From assembly GCA_003168335.1 (NCBI GenBank), contig PMSM01000004.1, positions 1 through 59,408 on the forward strand: a stretch of 59,408 bases of DNA. Reading direction: 5' to 3'. A program made the position numbers and the translations under genes. Below are positions 1 to 10,265 of this stretch, in pieces (within the stretch, counting starts at the first letter, position 1; each line of letters opens with the position of its first letter). The notes under the pieces were generated by a model, which was not told the DNA's origin, did not search any database, and worked only from the letters and a program-made list of their open reading frames with translations. This DNA comes from Blastocatellia bacterium. Lineage in GTDB: Bacteria; Acidobacteriota; Blastocatellia; Pyrinomonadales; Pyrinomonadaceae.

Positions 1-617
1 AGATTGCCAGCTTCGGTCAGGCGCATCTGCTCCTGGTCGTTGCCGGAGAAGAAATCGCCGATGCGAAAGGTCAAAGCGCCGCGTCCTCTAATCACCTGTC
101 CGTCAGTGCCGTCGTTGGCGATCACCGTAGGAGTCTGCAACTCGTCCTTCGCGGCGATTGTCCAGGACGAGTTCTCTTCCACGGGCCCGATGGTTTGGGC
201 CTGCGGCGCTGACAATTGTTTCGATTCCGCCGGCTGCACGACTGCTGAGTCCTCTGCAACTGTCACCGTGCCTATCTTCTGGGTGAGCTTGCCGGAGATG
301 GTCTTGGCCGTGACGACGCAGACGTAGGAGCCCGGGGCCAAACGCTGGGCCTGCCCATTCTGCAAGTGCCAGTCAAAGACGTTGCCGCCTCTGATCTCCT
401 GATCGAAGAGCTTCTCGCCGCTGGCCGCATAGACTTCCATGTGCATCTGCACCACCGAAGAAGGCGCGGTAATGCGCACTCGGTCACCGGCAGCGCTCGC
501 CGTGATCGTCAGAGTTGAAGTTTGAACCGTGGCGCTGGTGGTCTCTTGAGCTGCTGCCATCGAGAGCAGAGTAAAGACCAAAACGGAGGCGAATATGATC
601 TGTTTTAGACTAAGCAT
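1..617 (-). CDS. Secreted protein, N-terminal part (cut by window edge)
   Basis: An open frame starts at the ATG ending at 617 and runs off the left edge without a stop, giving about 205 residues. The first 23 residues form a Sec signal peptide (MLSLKQIIFASVLVFTLLSM, then a likely AAA-Q cleavage). Residues 30-120 look like a beta-rich domain of the kind that describes what an object does to a string of text (GSYVCVVTAKTISGKLTQK). After residue 145 comes a segment reading SWTIAAKDELQTPTVIAND followed by LTFRIGDFFSGNDQEQMRLT. Openings of this type precede tail-fibre/S74-like trimeric stalk repeats in acidobacterial secreted proteins. That family link is from memory, and the diagnostic C-terminus lies outside the window. 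The gene is separated by about 135 bases from the stop of the giant protein on the same strand. Confidence 0.7.
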   Translation of the reverse strand, partial: MLSLKQIIFASVLVFTLLSMAAAQETTSATVQTSTLTITASAAGDRVRITAPSSVVQMHMEVYAASGEKLFDQEIRGGNVFDWHLQNGQAQRLAPGSYVCVVTAKTISGKLTQKIGTVTVAEDSAVVQPAESKQLSAPQAQTIGPVEENSSWTIAAKDELQTPTVIANDGTDGQVIRGRGALTFRIGDFFSGNDQEQMRLTEAGN

Positions 618-751
618 AATGGTGAATCCTTTAGAAGTTTTGTTGCCAGATAAGCGAAGTTAAGTAAGCTCCCGAGCACTGCTCCTCGACATTGTCGCTT
701 AACTCCCCTTGTGAATGCTCCGATCTCAAAACGATTGAAGGACGCTCGAGG

Positions 752-3700
752 TTACCCGGCGATAACCCTGATCCGTTGGCGCAACTCTTCAATGTGTATC
801 CGTTTGATCGAATAACCCGTCGTCAAAGACGGATCGGTGTACGGTGAAGTCGAATAGCCAAGCCGGGTGGCAGCGTCATCCAGATAGGTTCGCAGCTCCA
901 GGATGTGAATAGCTTTTATCCGGCTGCCCGCCGCCAGCGCCGGATCAGTCCACGGCGCGCCACTCAACCCGGCGACCGCGCGCATCGCATCTACCGCCTG
1001 ACGCAATTCAATAATGTGTTGCGCTTTCGCCGTCGTCTGGCCAACTCCCAGCGTGTTGTCGGTGAAGATGGTCGGCAAATAGGCGAAGGCGTTGGTTTTC
1101 GAATAGGCGGTTCCCGATGTCGGCGCTAGATCGATCTGGACCGCGCCGGCATCGTGAGCTGGCGTCGTCACGGTAATCTTAGTCGTGTCTCCGGCGCCGT
1201 TTGTGTACAACCATGAAGCCGCAACACCGCCTACCTGCACCGTAGATAAATTGGCAAAGGCGCCTGTGAATATGATCTGCTGTCCGCCTGAAGTGCGCCC
1301 GGCCGGCAGCGCTACGCTGTCGATCTGAAGCGCGGGAGTCAGAAAACTCGCGGTCAGGGTATTGTTCGCTCCCAAAGTGAGCATAGCGGTAAGGCTGGTC
1401 GTAAAGTCCACGCCGTCACGCTGCCATTTCTGAAAGGTCTTGCCGCCGGCGGTGGCCGGAGCAGTTAGGTTCACAACCTGACCATCATTGTAAGTTCGAC
1501 TGAATTGCGTGGTGCCATTTCCCGCGCCGTTATTGTCATTTGGACTGACGGTGATGTTGACGCCACTGTTTGGATTCGAAGACGCCACGGTTAACGTCCA
1601 CGTCGGTGTCACGTAAACCGCAGTCATTGTGTGATCCGCATTGAGCGTCACACTCACATTCGCCAGTGTGTTATTCGTAAAGTCGGCACCGTCTTTCAGC
1701 CACTTCTGAAAGTTATTACCGCCCGCCGTGGCCGGCGCAGTTAGACTCACACTCGTGTTGAGGTTGTAGACACGAGTGAATTGTGTCGAGCCATTGCCAT
1801 TTGCATTATTGTCATTTGGCGTGACGGTTATGTTGACGCCACTGTTTGGATTCGAAGACGCCACGGTTAACGTCCATGTTGGCGTTACATAAACCGCAGT
1901 CATTGTGTGATCCGCATCGAGTGTCACATTCACATTCGCCAGCGTGTTATTCGCAAAGTCGGCGCCATCTTTTAGCCACTTCTGGAAGTTGTTACCGCCC
2001 GCCGTGGCCGGCGCAGTTAGACTCACACTCGTGTTGAGGTTGTAGACACGAGTGAATTGTGTCGAGCCATTGCCACTTGCATTGTTGTCGTTAGGAGTAA
2101 CTGTGATGTTTACGCCACTGTTTGGATTCGAAGAGGCCACGGTTAACGTCGGTGTCGGCGCTACGTAGACCGCCGTCATCGTATGATCCGCATCGAGTGT
2201 CACACTCACATTCGCCAGTGTGTTATTTGCGAAGTCGGCGCCGTCTTTCAGCCACTTCTGAAAGTTGTTACCGCCCGCCGTGGCCGGCGCAGTTAGACTC
2301 ACACTCGTGTTGAGGTTGTAGACACGAGTGAATTGTGTCGAGCCATTGCCACTTGCATTGTTGTCGTTGGGAGTAACTGTGATGTTTACGCCACTGTTTG
2401 GATTCGAAGAAACCACGGTTAACGTCGGCGTCGGCGCTACGTAGACCGCAGTCATCGTATGATCCGCATCGAGTGTCACATTCACATTCGCCAGTGTGTT
2501 ATTTGCGAAGTCGGCGCCGTCTTTCAGCCACTTCTGAAAGTTGTTACCGCCCGCCGTGGCCGGCGCAGTTAGACTCACACTCGTGTTGAGGTTGTAGACA
2601 CGAGTGAATTGTGTCGAGCCATTGCCACTTGCATTGTTGTCGTTGGGAGTAACTGTGACGTTGACGCCGTTGGCGGGATTTGATGACGCAACGGTCAGCG
2701 TCCGAATGGCAGTCGCCGCAAAGTCTACGGTCTTCTGATTGGCGTTCAGATTCGGAACCGCCGCGCTCGGTGGTGCAAAGACATAGGCCGTCTTGCTGGC
2801 GCTCACAGAATAATTCACTCCGGGCGAGAGATTACTAAAGGAATAGTTACCGCTGGCATCGCTTTGGGTCTGTGCCGCCGATCCGCCTCCGAGTGTAAGC
2901 ATCACGTTGCTGATCGGTTGTCCCAGGCCGTCCCGGACCTGGCCTCCTATGTCATATACAGCTTGTTGCGACGCGACTGTGAAATTTAGTCCGAGATGGT
3001 TACTACTACCAGCCAGGTTCGAAACGCTGGTCGGACTATAGGTGTAGATGAACCCGCCGGCCTGAGGGTCAGGCACGACCTCGTAAGTACCGCTGACTGG
3101 CAGGGACGCAAAAATGAAGCTGCCGTCGCTTCCGGTTAATGCCGAACGGCCTGGTCCTGAGTCACTATTCAGATTGACCCTGACGCCTGACACCCCAACG
3201 CCATTAGACAAGTGCACCTTACCGCTGATCGACCCGCTCTGGATACCAGAACCGCGCTCCACCAAGTTCCCATCATTCACAATTCCTGATAAGGCGGTGT
3301 AGCTAAGCTGCGTAGGAATAAACTCGGCAGACCCATCTCCACTGACCGTGTAGTTTCCGCCGACTGGCAGACCGTCAAAGGCATAATAGCCATTGCTATC
3401 GGTAGTAGTCTGGCGTGAAGCGCTGCCACTCAGAAGTATTTGTCGGCCGCTCGCCGGCGGTCCGGTAGGAGTGTTAAGGGTCAAACGTCCACTAATGCGG
3501 CTGCCAATACTCCAGCTGAGCACTGTAGTTCCGAAATAACCGACATCCCCGCGGAAAGCATCGACCGCGATGCGATACTCCGTCCCGGCGGTGGCGTTGA
3601 AACTTAGCGCGCTCGTCTTCACGCTGCTGCTCGCATCGTCGTTGCCGGCCACCGGTGTCAGCGCGTTGACGCTGTTGCCGGTATAGACGGCCAAGAGCGT

Positions 3701-6700
3701 ATCAGGCGGAGACAAGCCGAACCTTGGATCGGACTCGCTGCCATTGGTGTCAAAGAAAACTGTGCCACTGCTGGGGGCAGTCCAGCGGTACCAAATTGAG
3801 GTGTGGCCGTCCAGACCGGCATGAGACGGCTCGCCCGCCTCTTTGGTCGCGTTGACGAGCGTTCCTGTCACCCCACCCGTGGCTCCGCTGATGAATTGGC
3901 TGTTGACAAAGTTATCGTTCGGCGGACGATCGTTGATTCCCAAGATGGCGGTGCTGGGCGTCCCCAAGGTCGGGCCCGTCGGGTTAGTAAGGGTGAGGTT
4001 CACCGTCTCGTTGCCTTCATTAACCGCGTCATTCTGAATCGTGATGCTAAAGGTCTTAAGGACCTCGCCCGGGCTGAATGTCAGCGTGCCGCTTGTCGCT
4101 GTGTAATCGCTCCCTGCCGTTGCCGTCCCGTCGCTGGTCGCGTAATTCACGGTCGCCGCGGAACTGGCGTCGCCCGTTCGCAAGACCGTGATCGTTGCCG
4201 AACCGCTGTTTTCCGCTGCACTGTAAACGGGAGCACTGAACTGAAGCGTTGGCGCGATGTAGTCGCCGTTGTAACGCACCAACGCAAAGTCGTCGTTTGA
4301 ACCGTTGTTGCTATAACCGGCAGCAACAATCTTGCCGTCGCTCTGAATCGCTACCGCATAGGCGACATCATCAGCACCGCCAATCGCGGTGGTCGCCTTC
4401 CCAGTGCCGTTAAAGCTCGGATCAAGTGAGCCATTCGAGTTGTAACGGGCAACTGCGAAATCGTTGTTTGAGCCATTCGAGCTGGTGCCCGCCAGGACAA
4501 TCTTTCCGTCTGCCTGGAATGCCATTGAATAAGCCACGTCGGCGGCGCCGCCGATGGGCGTTGTCACCTTCCCGGCGGTACCAAACGCAGAATCAAGCGA
4601 ACCATCAGTGTTATACCGAGCCAGCGCGAAGTCGTTGTTTGAGCCGATGGTGCCAAATCCCGCAGCCAGAATTCTGCCGTCAGGTTGCAGCGCTGCCGAG
4701 TAAGCCAGATCGGAGCCGCTACTAAACGAAGTGATCACTTTGCCGCCGGTGCCGAAGGATGTGTCGAGCGAGCCGTTTGAGTTGTAGCGGAAAAGCGCAA
4801 AGTCTCCGGTCGAATAACCGACGCCAACGATCTTGCCGTCGGCCTGAATAAGCAGCGCCCTGAAAGTCTCGTCGGAAGTGACGTCATTCGTCACCACACC
4901 GCCGCTGCCGAATCCAGCATCAAGCGTCCCATTCGGGTTATACCGTGCTACGGCAAAGTTATATTGTGAACCATTCCAAACGGTCCCGCCGACTATTATT
5001 TTCCCATCAGGTTGGAGCGCGGCAGCGTGGACGTAGTCGTCCGTCGCAATGGCAGCGCCCGTGACTTTGCCATTAGTACCGAAACTACTATCCAACGTGC
5101 CGTCCGAATTGTAACGGACCAGGGCAAAGCGATAGTGCGAGCCATCGGACGTGTATCCCGCGACCACGATACGACCATCAGGTTGAATGACGATTGCCGC
5201 TGGATCGTCATGCGAACTACCAAATGCGGTCGTTACAATGCCGCCGGTGCCGAACGACGAGTCCAGCGTGCCGTCGTTGTTATAGCGCGCCAGCCCAAAA
5301 TCATAGTTCGAGCCGTTGTAAGTGTCGCCGGCGACGACGATCTTGCCGTCAGCTTGAAGAGCGATGGAGGTAATTTGATCAAGAGCTGAGCCAATGGGAG
5401 TCGTCACTTTTCCGCTTCCGCCAAAGCCCACGTCCAACTGCCCAGGGACGTCGTTATCCACGATTGTGAGTACGGCATTGCTTTGCGCTCCGAGCGCCGC
5501 GCCGTTGGTTGGATTGGCGAGTGTTAGGTTGACCGTTTCATTGCTTTCGGGAAGCCCATTGTCGAGAATCGGAACTATGAATGCCTTAGCGCCTGATTCG
5601 CCGGCGTTCCAGGTTAGTGCGCCGCTGGTTGCCGTGTAATCACTGCCGGCCGTAGCTGTGTTGTTGCTGGTTGCGTAGTTAACCGTTACAGCATCGCCAC
5701 TGCCACCAGTTCGCGTGACAGTAATCGTCGCGCTCCCACCGTTTTCAATTACGCTGAAGGTCGCGCTGCTGAATTGCAACGCGCCAGGATTGGCGGCCAC
5801 TGGCTGCCAGCAGGGATTGTCATCCGTCAACGCGTTGTTGGTCAGCCGCGTTTGCGAACTTCCGTCTGAATTCATCACATAGATTTCGGTGTTTCCGTCG
5901 CGGTTTGATCGGAACACTATCCGTGCGCCATCGGGGGACCAGGCGGCGGTGTCGTTCGCGGCAGTACCGGTAGTAATGCGAGTTTGTCCGGTACCATCGG
6001 AGTTCATCACATAGATTTCCCCGTGGCCGTCGCGATTCGTCCAGAATAAGATCTTGCTGCCATCCGGCGACCACTTCGGATGGGAGTCGACCGCTGAGTT
6101 ATTAGTGACTGGAACCAGCCCACTGCCATCCGCGTTCATCACATAGATTTCATAGTTGCCCGCGCGATTGCCGGCAAAGACAATCTTATTTCCGTCAGGC
6201 GACCATGATGGCTCAACAGCAGTCTCCCCCGAGACCGCGCTGAGTTCCACACGATTAGTGCCATCAGCATTCGCTTTCCAAATGCCCACCGCTCCGGTCG
6301 ATTGATTGCTCGTAAATGTGAGCTTGGTTCCATCCTGCGACCAGGAGGGGGCGTGATCGGTCAGCGCACCGGTGGTCAGATGGATGCGATTGGTTCCATC
6401 AGCGTTCATGCTCCAGAGATTGGACACGCCTCCGGAAAGATTGCTGACAAAAACAATCCTGGCGCCATCAGGCGCAAACGAGGGCTCGGTATCTTCGTCT
6501 CCCCCACTTACCGCATTATTGGTCAGATTGACGACACCGGTTCCATCCGCGTTCATCAAATAGATTTCATTGTTGCCGGTGCGGTTCGATTGAAAGGCAA
6601 TCTTCCCGTTACCGTACTGCTGTCTGATCGAGCCGACACCCTGACTATCAGCGATGGTGGCGTTGGTCGGGTTAGTGAGATTAACGAAGTAGGATTCAAG

Positions 6701-9700
6701 GGGTTCGGTAACCGCATCGGCGTTGACCGTCACGTTGATCGTCTTGGTGGTTTGGCCGGGACTGAACGTTAGCGTGGTAGTCGGAATCGCAACATAGTCT
6801 CCCGGCGCAACAGCGCTGTTATTAGCCGTAGCATAGTTCACGCTTATTGATTGAGCGGAAGCGCCCGACAAACTCACGGTGAAGGTCGCTGTCGTCGTCC
6901 CGCTCAGGGGCTCCGTCACGCTGAGATCATTGATGCTGATGGTTGGTTGGGTCTCGTTGTCGAGAATCGCCAGTGTGGCTGTGCCGGGTGATCCAACGAC
7001 CGCACCGCCGGTAGCGTTGCTCAATACGACATTGAGTGTTTCGTTGCCCTCGTAAATGGTGTCGTCGAGAATGGGCACCACGACAGTCTTACTAACCTCT
7101 CCTGGATTGAACGTGAATGTCCCGCTGGTTATTGTGTAATCGCTCCCGGCAACCGCGGAACCATCGCCAGTGGTGTAATCAACGGTCACCGTGCCGGTGC
7201 TGCCGCCGATCCGATTCACGGTAAGGGCCCCCTGGGCTCCGTTTTCGTTCACGTTGTAGTTCGCCTGTGAAAACTGGAGTGCCTGCGCCACCGGTGCTGA
7301 CAGTTGCGCGACGACAAAAGGCGAGAGACTGGTAACCGTTTGCGCCACGGCACAAGTCAGACTGCTGCCGTTGTAGATCGTCGTTGGATTGGCGGCCGGA
7401 GTCCAAGCCCCGTTTTCAAAATGCAAGCTTCGCAGTTGATCGCATGTCACAGCGCTGCCGATATTTCCTACATTGAACGTAACGGTAATGTTGCCCGTAT
7501 AGCTCGCAGCAGTGCGAATGTCGTAAGCCAGCACGTTGGTGGGCAACGCATAGCCCTGCGGCAACGGCGGCAATTGGCTGGCGGTCAGAGGCGTGGCAAC
7601 GGTGTCACCTGATTGCGTGAGATTGTTAAAAAATACGCTGAGATTGCTGGCCGGCGCGACGGTGATGTTTGTACCGTTCGCATTGTACCGGATGAGCGCA
7701 AAGTCGTTGTTTGAACCATTGAAGCTATAGCCGGCCACAACCAGTTTGCCATCGCCTTGAATCGCCAAAGCATTCGCCCTATCGTCCCCACTGCCAATCG
7801 CGTTGGTAACTTTACCTGTCGAATTAAATGAAGTGTCCAGTGAGCCGTTGGTGTTGTAGCGGACGACCGCAAAATCGGCATTCGAATTACTCACGCTGCG
7901 ACCGGCCGCTACGATTCCGCCGTCAGCTTGTATTGCCACTGCACTAGCAATGTCGTCACCACTGCCAATCGCTGTTGTGATTTTACCGGTTGAATTGAAA
8001 GTAGAATCAAGGGAACCATTGGTGTTGTAACGCACCGTCGCAAAATCAGCATTGGATCCATTCGAGCTGGAGCCTGATGCGACAATCTTGCCGTCTGCCT
8101 GGATTGCCAACGCGTAGGCAGAGTCATCGGCACTGCCAATCGCTGTCGTGAGTTTGCCGTCCGCATCGAAGGACGTGTCGGCGCTGCCGTTTGTGTTAAA
8201 GCGAGCCAGCGCGAAGTCATAGTTTGTGCCATTGAAACTGTAACCCGCTACCACAATCTTGTTATCGGCCTGGATTGCGATTGCATCCGCAATATCGACA
8301 GGGAAGGACACTAACACAAATGAACTAAGTTGTAAGATCACGCTGCCGGCAGCAGAACCGAATGATGAGTCTAGAGTACCATTGGCGTTATACCGGGCAA
8401 TCGCAAAATACCGAGCTGAGTTACTTCCACTTCCGGCAACATTGGTACTACCCGCAATAACAATTTTCCCATCTGCTTGGATCGACACGGCGTACGCGTC
8501 GTTATCCTTGCCCATACCGAGAATGTCGGTGATCGCCTTTCCGCCCGCACCGAACGACCCATCAAGCGAACCGTCGCCGTTATAACGGACAACCGCGAGG
8601 TCATCGTCAAAACCGTTAAAGCTGTAACCCACGGCGACGATCTTGCCGTCTCCTTGAACAGCAAGGCCGTAAGCCTCCTCGTTGGCACTGCCAATGGGCG
8701 TAGTGACCTTTCCGCCCACGCCAAATGATGAATCCAGAGTGCCATCGATTTTGTAGCGTGCCAACGCAAAGTCCAGGTTTGAGCCGTTGTTGCTGGAACC
8801 GGCAACGACTATCTTGCCGTCCGCTTGTATCGCTTCAGCGTAGGCGTTGTCGTTTCCACTACCGATCGGTGTAGTAACTTTCCCGCCGGCGCCGAATGAA
8901 AGATCGAGCGAACCACCCGCACGCGCGGGTGTTGAGACTTGGCAAATGCCTGCACTGCCGGCGTTGTAGTTGGTTTGCACCTCGACCGCCGAAAGAGCGC
9001 GGTTGTAGATTTGCGCTTCGTCAATCTCGCCGTTAAATGGAGCTCCAAAGGTTCCGGTGATGGTGTAGGCGCCAATTCTCGGATGTGTTGCTACATCAAA
9101 AAGCGAAGTAACGTTTGATCCGGAAATTGTCGTAGGCATATCGACGCCATTGACGTAAATCTTGATGGCCTGAGTTGAGGTATCGAAGGTCGCCGCCACG
9201 TGGGCGTAAACACTTGCGGCAATCACACTCGGGTTCGTGGAGGCAGATCGGAAAACAGTAGTGCTTTGTTGCACGTTGAATTGCAGACTGCCATTGGCGC
9301 TGAGCACGAAATGAAAAGTTCCATTGTCGGTGCTGGCATTCAGATTCGAAATGATCGCCTGTCCTGTACCGACACTGTGAGGCTTGATCCAAGCCTGCAG
9401 GCTAACGGCGGTAGTCGGGCTGACGCTGGGCACATCCGGAATATCCACATAATCATTGACCCCATCAAGCAGGAAATTTCGACCGACCCTGCCATTTGAG
9501 AACGTCGCGCCATTTTGCAGGGAGGCGTTGTTTCCGTTGCCGGAAGCGTCGGTCGCATTGTCTTCGGCCCGATACCAGGCGACTAAACCCGAGGGGAGAG
9601 GCGTGCACAGCGGGACACCACTTAGGAAGTTTGCGACTTGGTTGTTGTTGAGACTGTTGAAAGTCTGGTTGGTCGGAGTGAAAACGTATCCACTCTTGTA

Positions 9701-9979
9701 AACCGTTACGACATAGTTACCACCGGCATTGGCCGTGAACGAATAATTGCCGCTGGCATCCGTGGTGGTGGTCGCAGATGCTGCGCCGCTCAGGACCAGA
9801 GTAGCCCCTGGCAAATTCACGCCGTCAGCCTGAACATTGCCGCTGATTGTGAAGCTGACAGAAGAGAGGGAGGACTTTTCCTTCGCCTTGGACCGAATGA
9901 TGCCGTCCGCGAGTAAGAGACAGCAACACACGAGCATCACGAAAAACACAGAAATCCAACGCGAGGGGGGCGACTTCAT
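752..9979 (-). CDS. Giant secreted multidomain repeat protein (3075 aa)
   Basis: A signal peptide at residues 1-33 is followed by a very long chain of extracellular modules. Approximate positions are: carboxypeptidase-regulatory-like 45-115; LamG-like jellyroll 125-346; delta-60 repeats (pattern ADGKIVVAG...DFALARYN.DGTLDSSFG) 353-770; two Calx-beta domains 896-1113; TolB/PD40 beta-propeller repeats (SPDG.KI.F.SNRDG.EIYVMN) 1120-1393; Calx-beta 1395-1516; a second delta-60 block 1516-1910; Calx-beta 1913-2015; a PPC-like beta-sandwich 2016-2156; three carboxypeptidase-regulatory-like domains 2160-2420; five 92-residue InlB-type repeats 2424-2880; an IPT/TIG domain 2881-2970; and a C-terminal block with three ELR-type repeats. 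No catalytic domain is visible. The likely role is a surface or secreted adhesive/scaffold protein. The start is fixed by the signal peptide. The many plus-strand ORFs across this gene are shadows. Confidence 0.9.
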   Translation of the reverse strand: MKSPPSRWISVFFVMLVCCCLLLADGIIRSKAKEKSSLSSVSFTISGNVQADGVNLPGATLVLSGAASATTTTDASGNYSFTANAGGNYVVTVYKSGYVFTPTNQTFNSLNNNQVANFLSGVPLCTPLPSGLVAWYRAEDNATDASGNGNNASLQNGATFSNGRVGRNFLLDGVNDYVDIPDVPSVSPTTAVSLQAWIKPHSVGTGQAIISNLNASTDNGTFHFVLSANGSLQFNVQQSTTVFRSASTNPSVIAASVYAHVAATFDTSTQAIKIYVNGVDMPTTISGSNVTSLFDVATHPRIGAYTITGTFGAPFNGEIDEAQIYNRALSAVEVQTNYNAGSAGICQVSTPARAGGSLDLSFGAGGKVTTPIGSGNDNAYAEAIQADGKIVVAGSSNNGSNLDFALARYKIDGTLDSSFGVGGKVTTPIGSANEEAYGLAVQGDGKIVAVGYSFNGFDDDLAVVRYNGDGSLDGSFGAGGKAITDILGMGKDNDAYAVSIQADGKIVIAGSTNVAGSGSNSARYFAIARYNANGTLDSSFGSAAGSVILQLSSFVLVSFPVDIADAIAIQADNKIVVAGYSFNGTNYDFALARFNTNGSADTSFDADGKLTTAIGSADDSAYALAIQADGKIVASGSSSNGSNADFATVRYNTNGSLDSTFNSTGKITTAIGSGDDIASAVAIQADGGIVAAGRSVSNSNADFAVVRYNTNGSLDTSFNSTGKVTNAIGSGDDRANALAIQGDGKLVVAGYSFNGSNNDFALIRYNANGTNITVAPASNLSVFFNNLTQSGDTVATPLTASQLPPLPQGYALPTNVLAYDIRTAASYTGNITVTFNVGNIGSAVTCDQLRSLHFENGAWTPAANPTTIYNGSSLTCAVAQTVTSLSPFVVAQLSAPVAQALQFSQANYNVNENGAQGALTVNRIGGSTGTVTVDYTTGDGSAVAGSDYTITSGTFTFNPGEVSKTVVVPILDDTIYEGNETLNVVLSNATGGAVVGSPGTATLAILDNETQPTISINDLSVTEPLSGTTTATFTVSLSGASAQSISVNYATANNSAVAPGDYVAIPTTTLTFSPGQTTKTINVTVNADAVTEPLESYFVNLTNPTNATIADSQGVGSIRQQYGNGKIAFQSNRTGNNEIYLMNADGTGVVNLTNNAVSGGDEDTEPSFAPDGARIVFVSNLSGGVSNLWSMNADGTNRIHLTTGALTDHAPSWSQDGTKLTFTSNQSTGAVGIWKANADGTNRVELSAVSGETAVEPSWSPDGNKIVFAGNRAGNYEIYVMNADGSGLVPVTNNSAVDSHPKWSPDGSKILFWTNRDGHGEIYVMNSDGTGQTRITTGTAANDTAAWSPDGARIVFRSNRDGNTEIYVMNSDGSSQTRLTNNALTDDNPCWQPVAANPGALQFSSATFSVIENGGSATITVTRTGGSGDAVTVNYATSNNTATAGSDYTATSGALTWNAGESGAKAFIVPILDNGLPESNETVNLTLANPTNGAALGAQSNAVLTIVDNDVPGQLDVGFGGSGKVTTPIGSALDQITSIALQADGKIVVAGDTYNGSNYDFGLARYNNDGTLDSSFGTGGIVTTAFGSSHDDPAAIVIQPDGRIVVAGYTSDGSHYRFALVRYNSDGTLDSSFGTNGKVTGAAIATDDYVHAAALQPDGKIIVGGTVWNGSQYNFAVARYNPNGTLDAGFGSGGVVTNDVTSDETFRALLIQADGKIVGVGYSTGDFALFRYNSNGSLDTSFGTGGKVITSFSSGSDLAYSAALQPDGRILAAGFGTIGSNNDFALARYNTDGSLDSAFGTAGKVTTPIGGAADVAYSMAFQADGKIVLAGTSSNGSNNDFAVARYNSNGSLDPSFNGTGKATTAIGGADDVAYAVAIQSDGKIVAAGYSNNGSNDDFALVRYNGDYIAPTLQFSAPVYSAAENSGSATITVLRTGDASSAATVNYATSDGTATAGSDYTATSGTLTFSPGEVLKTFSITIQNDAVNEGNETVNLTLTNPTGPTLGTPSTAILGINDRPPNDNFVNSQFISGATGGVTGTLVNATKEAGEPSHAGLDGHTSIWYRWTAPSSGTVFFDTNGSESDPRFGLSPPDTLLAVYTGNSVNALTPVAGNDDASSSVKTSALSFNATAGTEYRIAVDAFRGDVGYFGTTVLSWSIGSRISGRLTLNTPTGPPASGRQILLSGSASRQTTTDSNGYYAFDGLPVGGNYTVSGDGSAEFIPTQLSYTALSGIVNDGNLVERGSGIQSGSISGKVHLSNGVGVSGVRVNLNSDSGPGRSALTGSDGSFIFASLPVSGTYEVVPDPQAGGFIYTYSPTSVSNLAGSSNHLGLNFTVASQQAVYDIGGQVRDGLGQPISNVMLTLGGGSAAQTQSDASGNYSFSNLSPGVNYSVSASKTAYVFAPPSAAVPNLNANQKTVDFAATAIRTLTVASSNPANGVNVTVTPNDNNASGNGSTQFTRVYNLNTSVSLTAPATAGGNNFQKWLKDGADFANNTLANVNVTLDADHTMTAVYVAPTPTLTVVSSNPNSGVNITVTPNDNNASGNGSTQFTRVYNLNTSVSLTAPATAGGNNFQKWLKDGADFANNTLANVSVTLDADHTMTAVYVAPTPTLTVASSNPNSGVNITVTPNDNNASGNGSTQFTRVYNLNTSVSLTAPATAGGNNFQKWLKDGADFANNTLANVNVTLDADHTMTAVYVTPTWTLTVASSNPNSGVNITVTPNDNNANGNGSTQFTRVYNLNTSVSLTAPATAGGNNFQKWLKDGADFTNNTLANVSVTLNADHTMTAVYVTPTWTLTVASSNPNSGVNITVSPNDNNGAGNGTTQFSRTYNDGQVVNLTAPATAGGKTFQKWQRDGVDFTTSLTAMLTLGANNTLTASFLTPALQIDSVALPAGRTSGGQQIIFTGAFANLSTVQVGGVAASWLYTNGAGDTTKITVTTPAHDAGAVQIDLAPTSGTAYSKTNAFAYLPTIFTDNTLGVGQTTAKAQHIIELRQAVDAMRAVAGLSGAPWTDPALAAGSRIKAIHILELRTYLDDAATRLGYSTSPYTDPSLTTGYSIKRIHIEELRQRIRVIAG
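1338..2708 (-). repeat. Five tandem 276-bp repeats inside the giant gene
   Basis: The coding sequence contains five in-frame copies of a 276-bp (92-residue) unit with the landmarks SSNPNSGVNITVTPNDN, STQFTRVYNLN, NFQKWLKDGADF and TLDADHTMTAVYV. Copies 1-4 are close to identical at DNA level over long stretches. The last one (nearest 1338) has diverged (GTTQFSRTYNDGQVVNLTAP). The sequence type is the bacterial InlB B-repeat-like fold. Near-identity of neighbouring copies implies recent expansion or gene conversion, and copy number could vary between strains or be mis-assembled. Confidence 0.9.
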
Positions 9980-10265
9980 AAACTGCTTAATTATTCTCCG
10001 GGTTCGCTTCTATCGATGTTGCTTTTCCCTATGAGTCACCCCAGAGAGTGATTTAAGAGCGAATGGCCATAAAGCTGTTCGAGGTTCCCAGCAAAACCAC
10101 CACGCCCAAATGCCGCGACAGCGACATTTTCGCTCAGCAGAAGAAACTCAAAAGCACCCCGTAAGGATGACGAGCGCGGCAGTCGGGCTAGTTGTCGAGG
10201 CCGTGTCAATCAGTGCTACAACAAGTAGGATCCTCCAGAGGGTGTGAGGACCGTCCAACCATAAT

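Noticed and set aside
3803-4300. 165-residue plus-strand ORF opposite the giant gene
   Set aside because: It is antisense to well-defined Calx-beta and delta-60 repeats and has no features of its own; the many similar ORFs in 1-10 kb are shadows of repeat coding.
6302-6772. 156-residue plus-strand ORF
   Set aside because: It lies opposite the PD40 repeats of the giant gene; its periodic pattern mirrors the sense-strand repeats.
10050-10160. 35-residue plus-strand ORF between the giant gene and the receptor
   Set aside because: There is no ribosome site or similarity; the length is within chance expectation.
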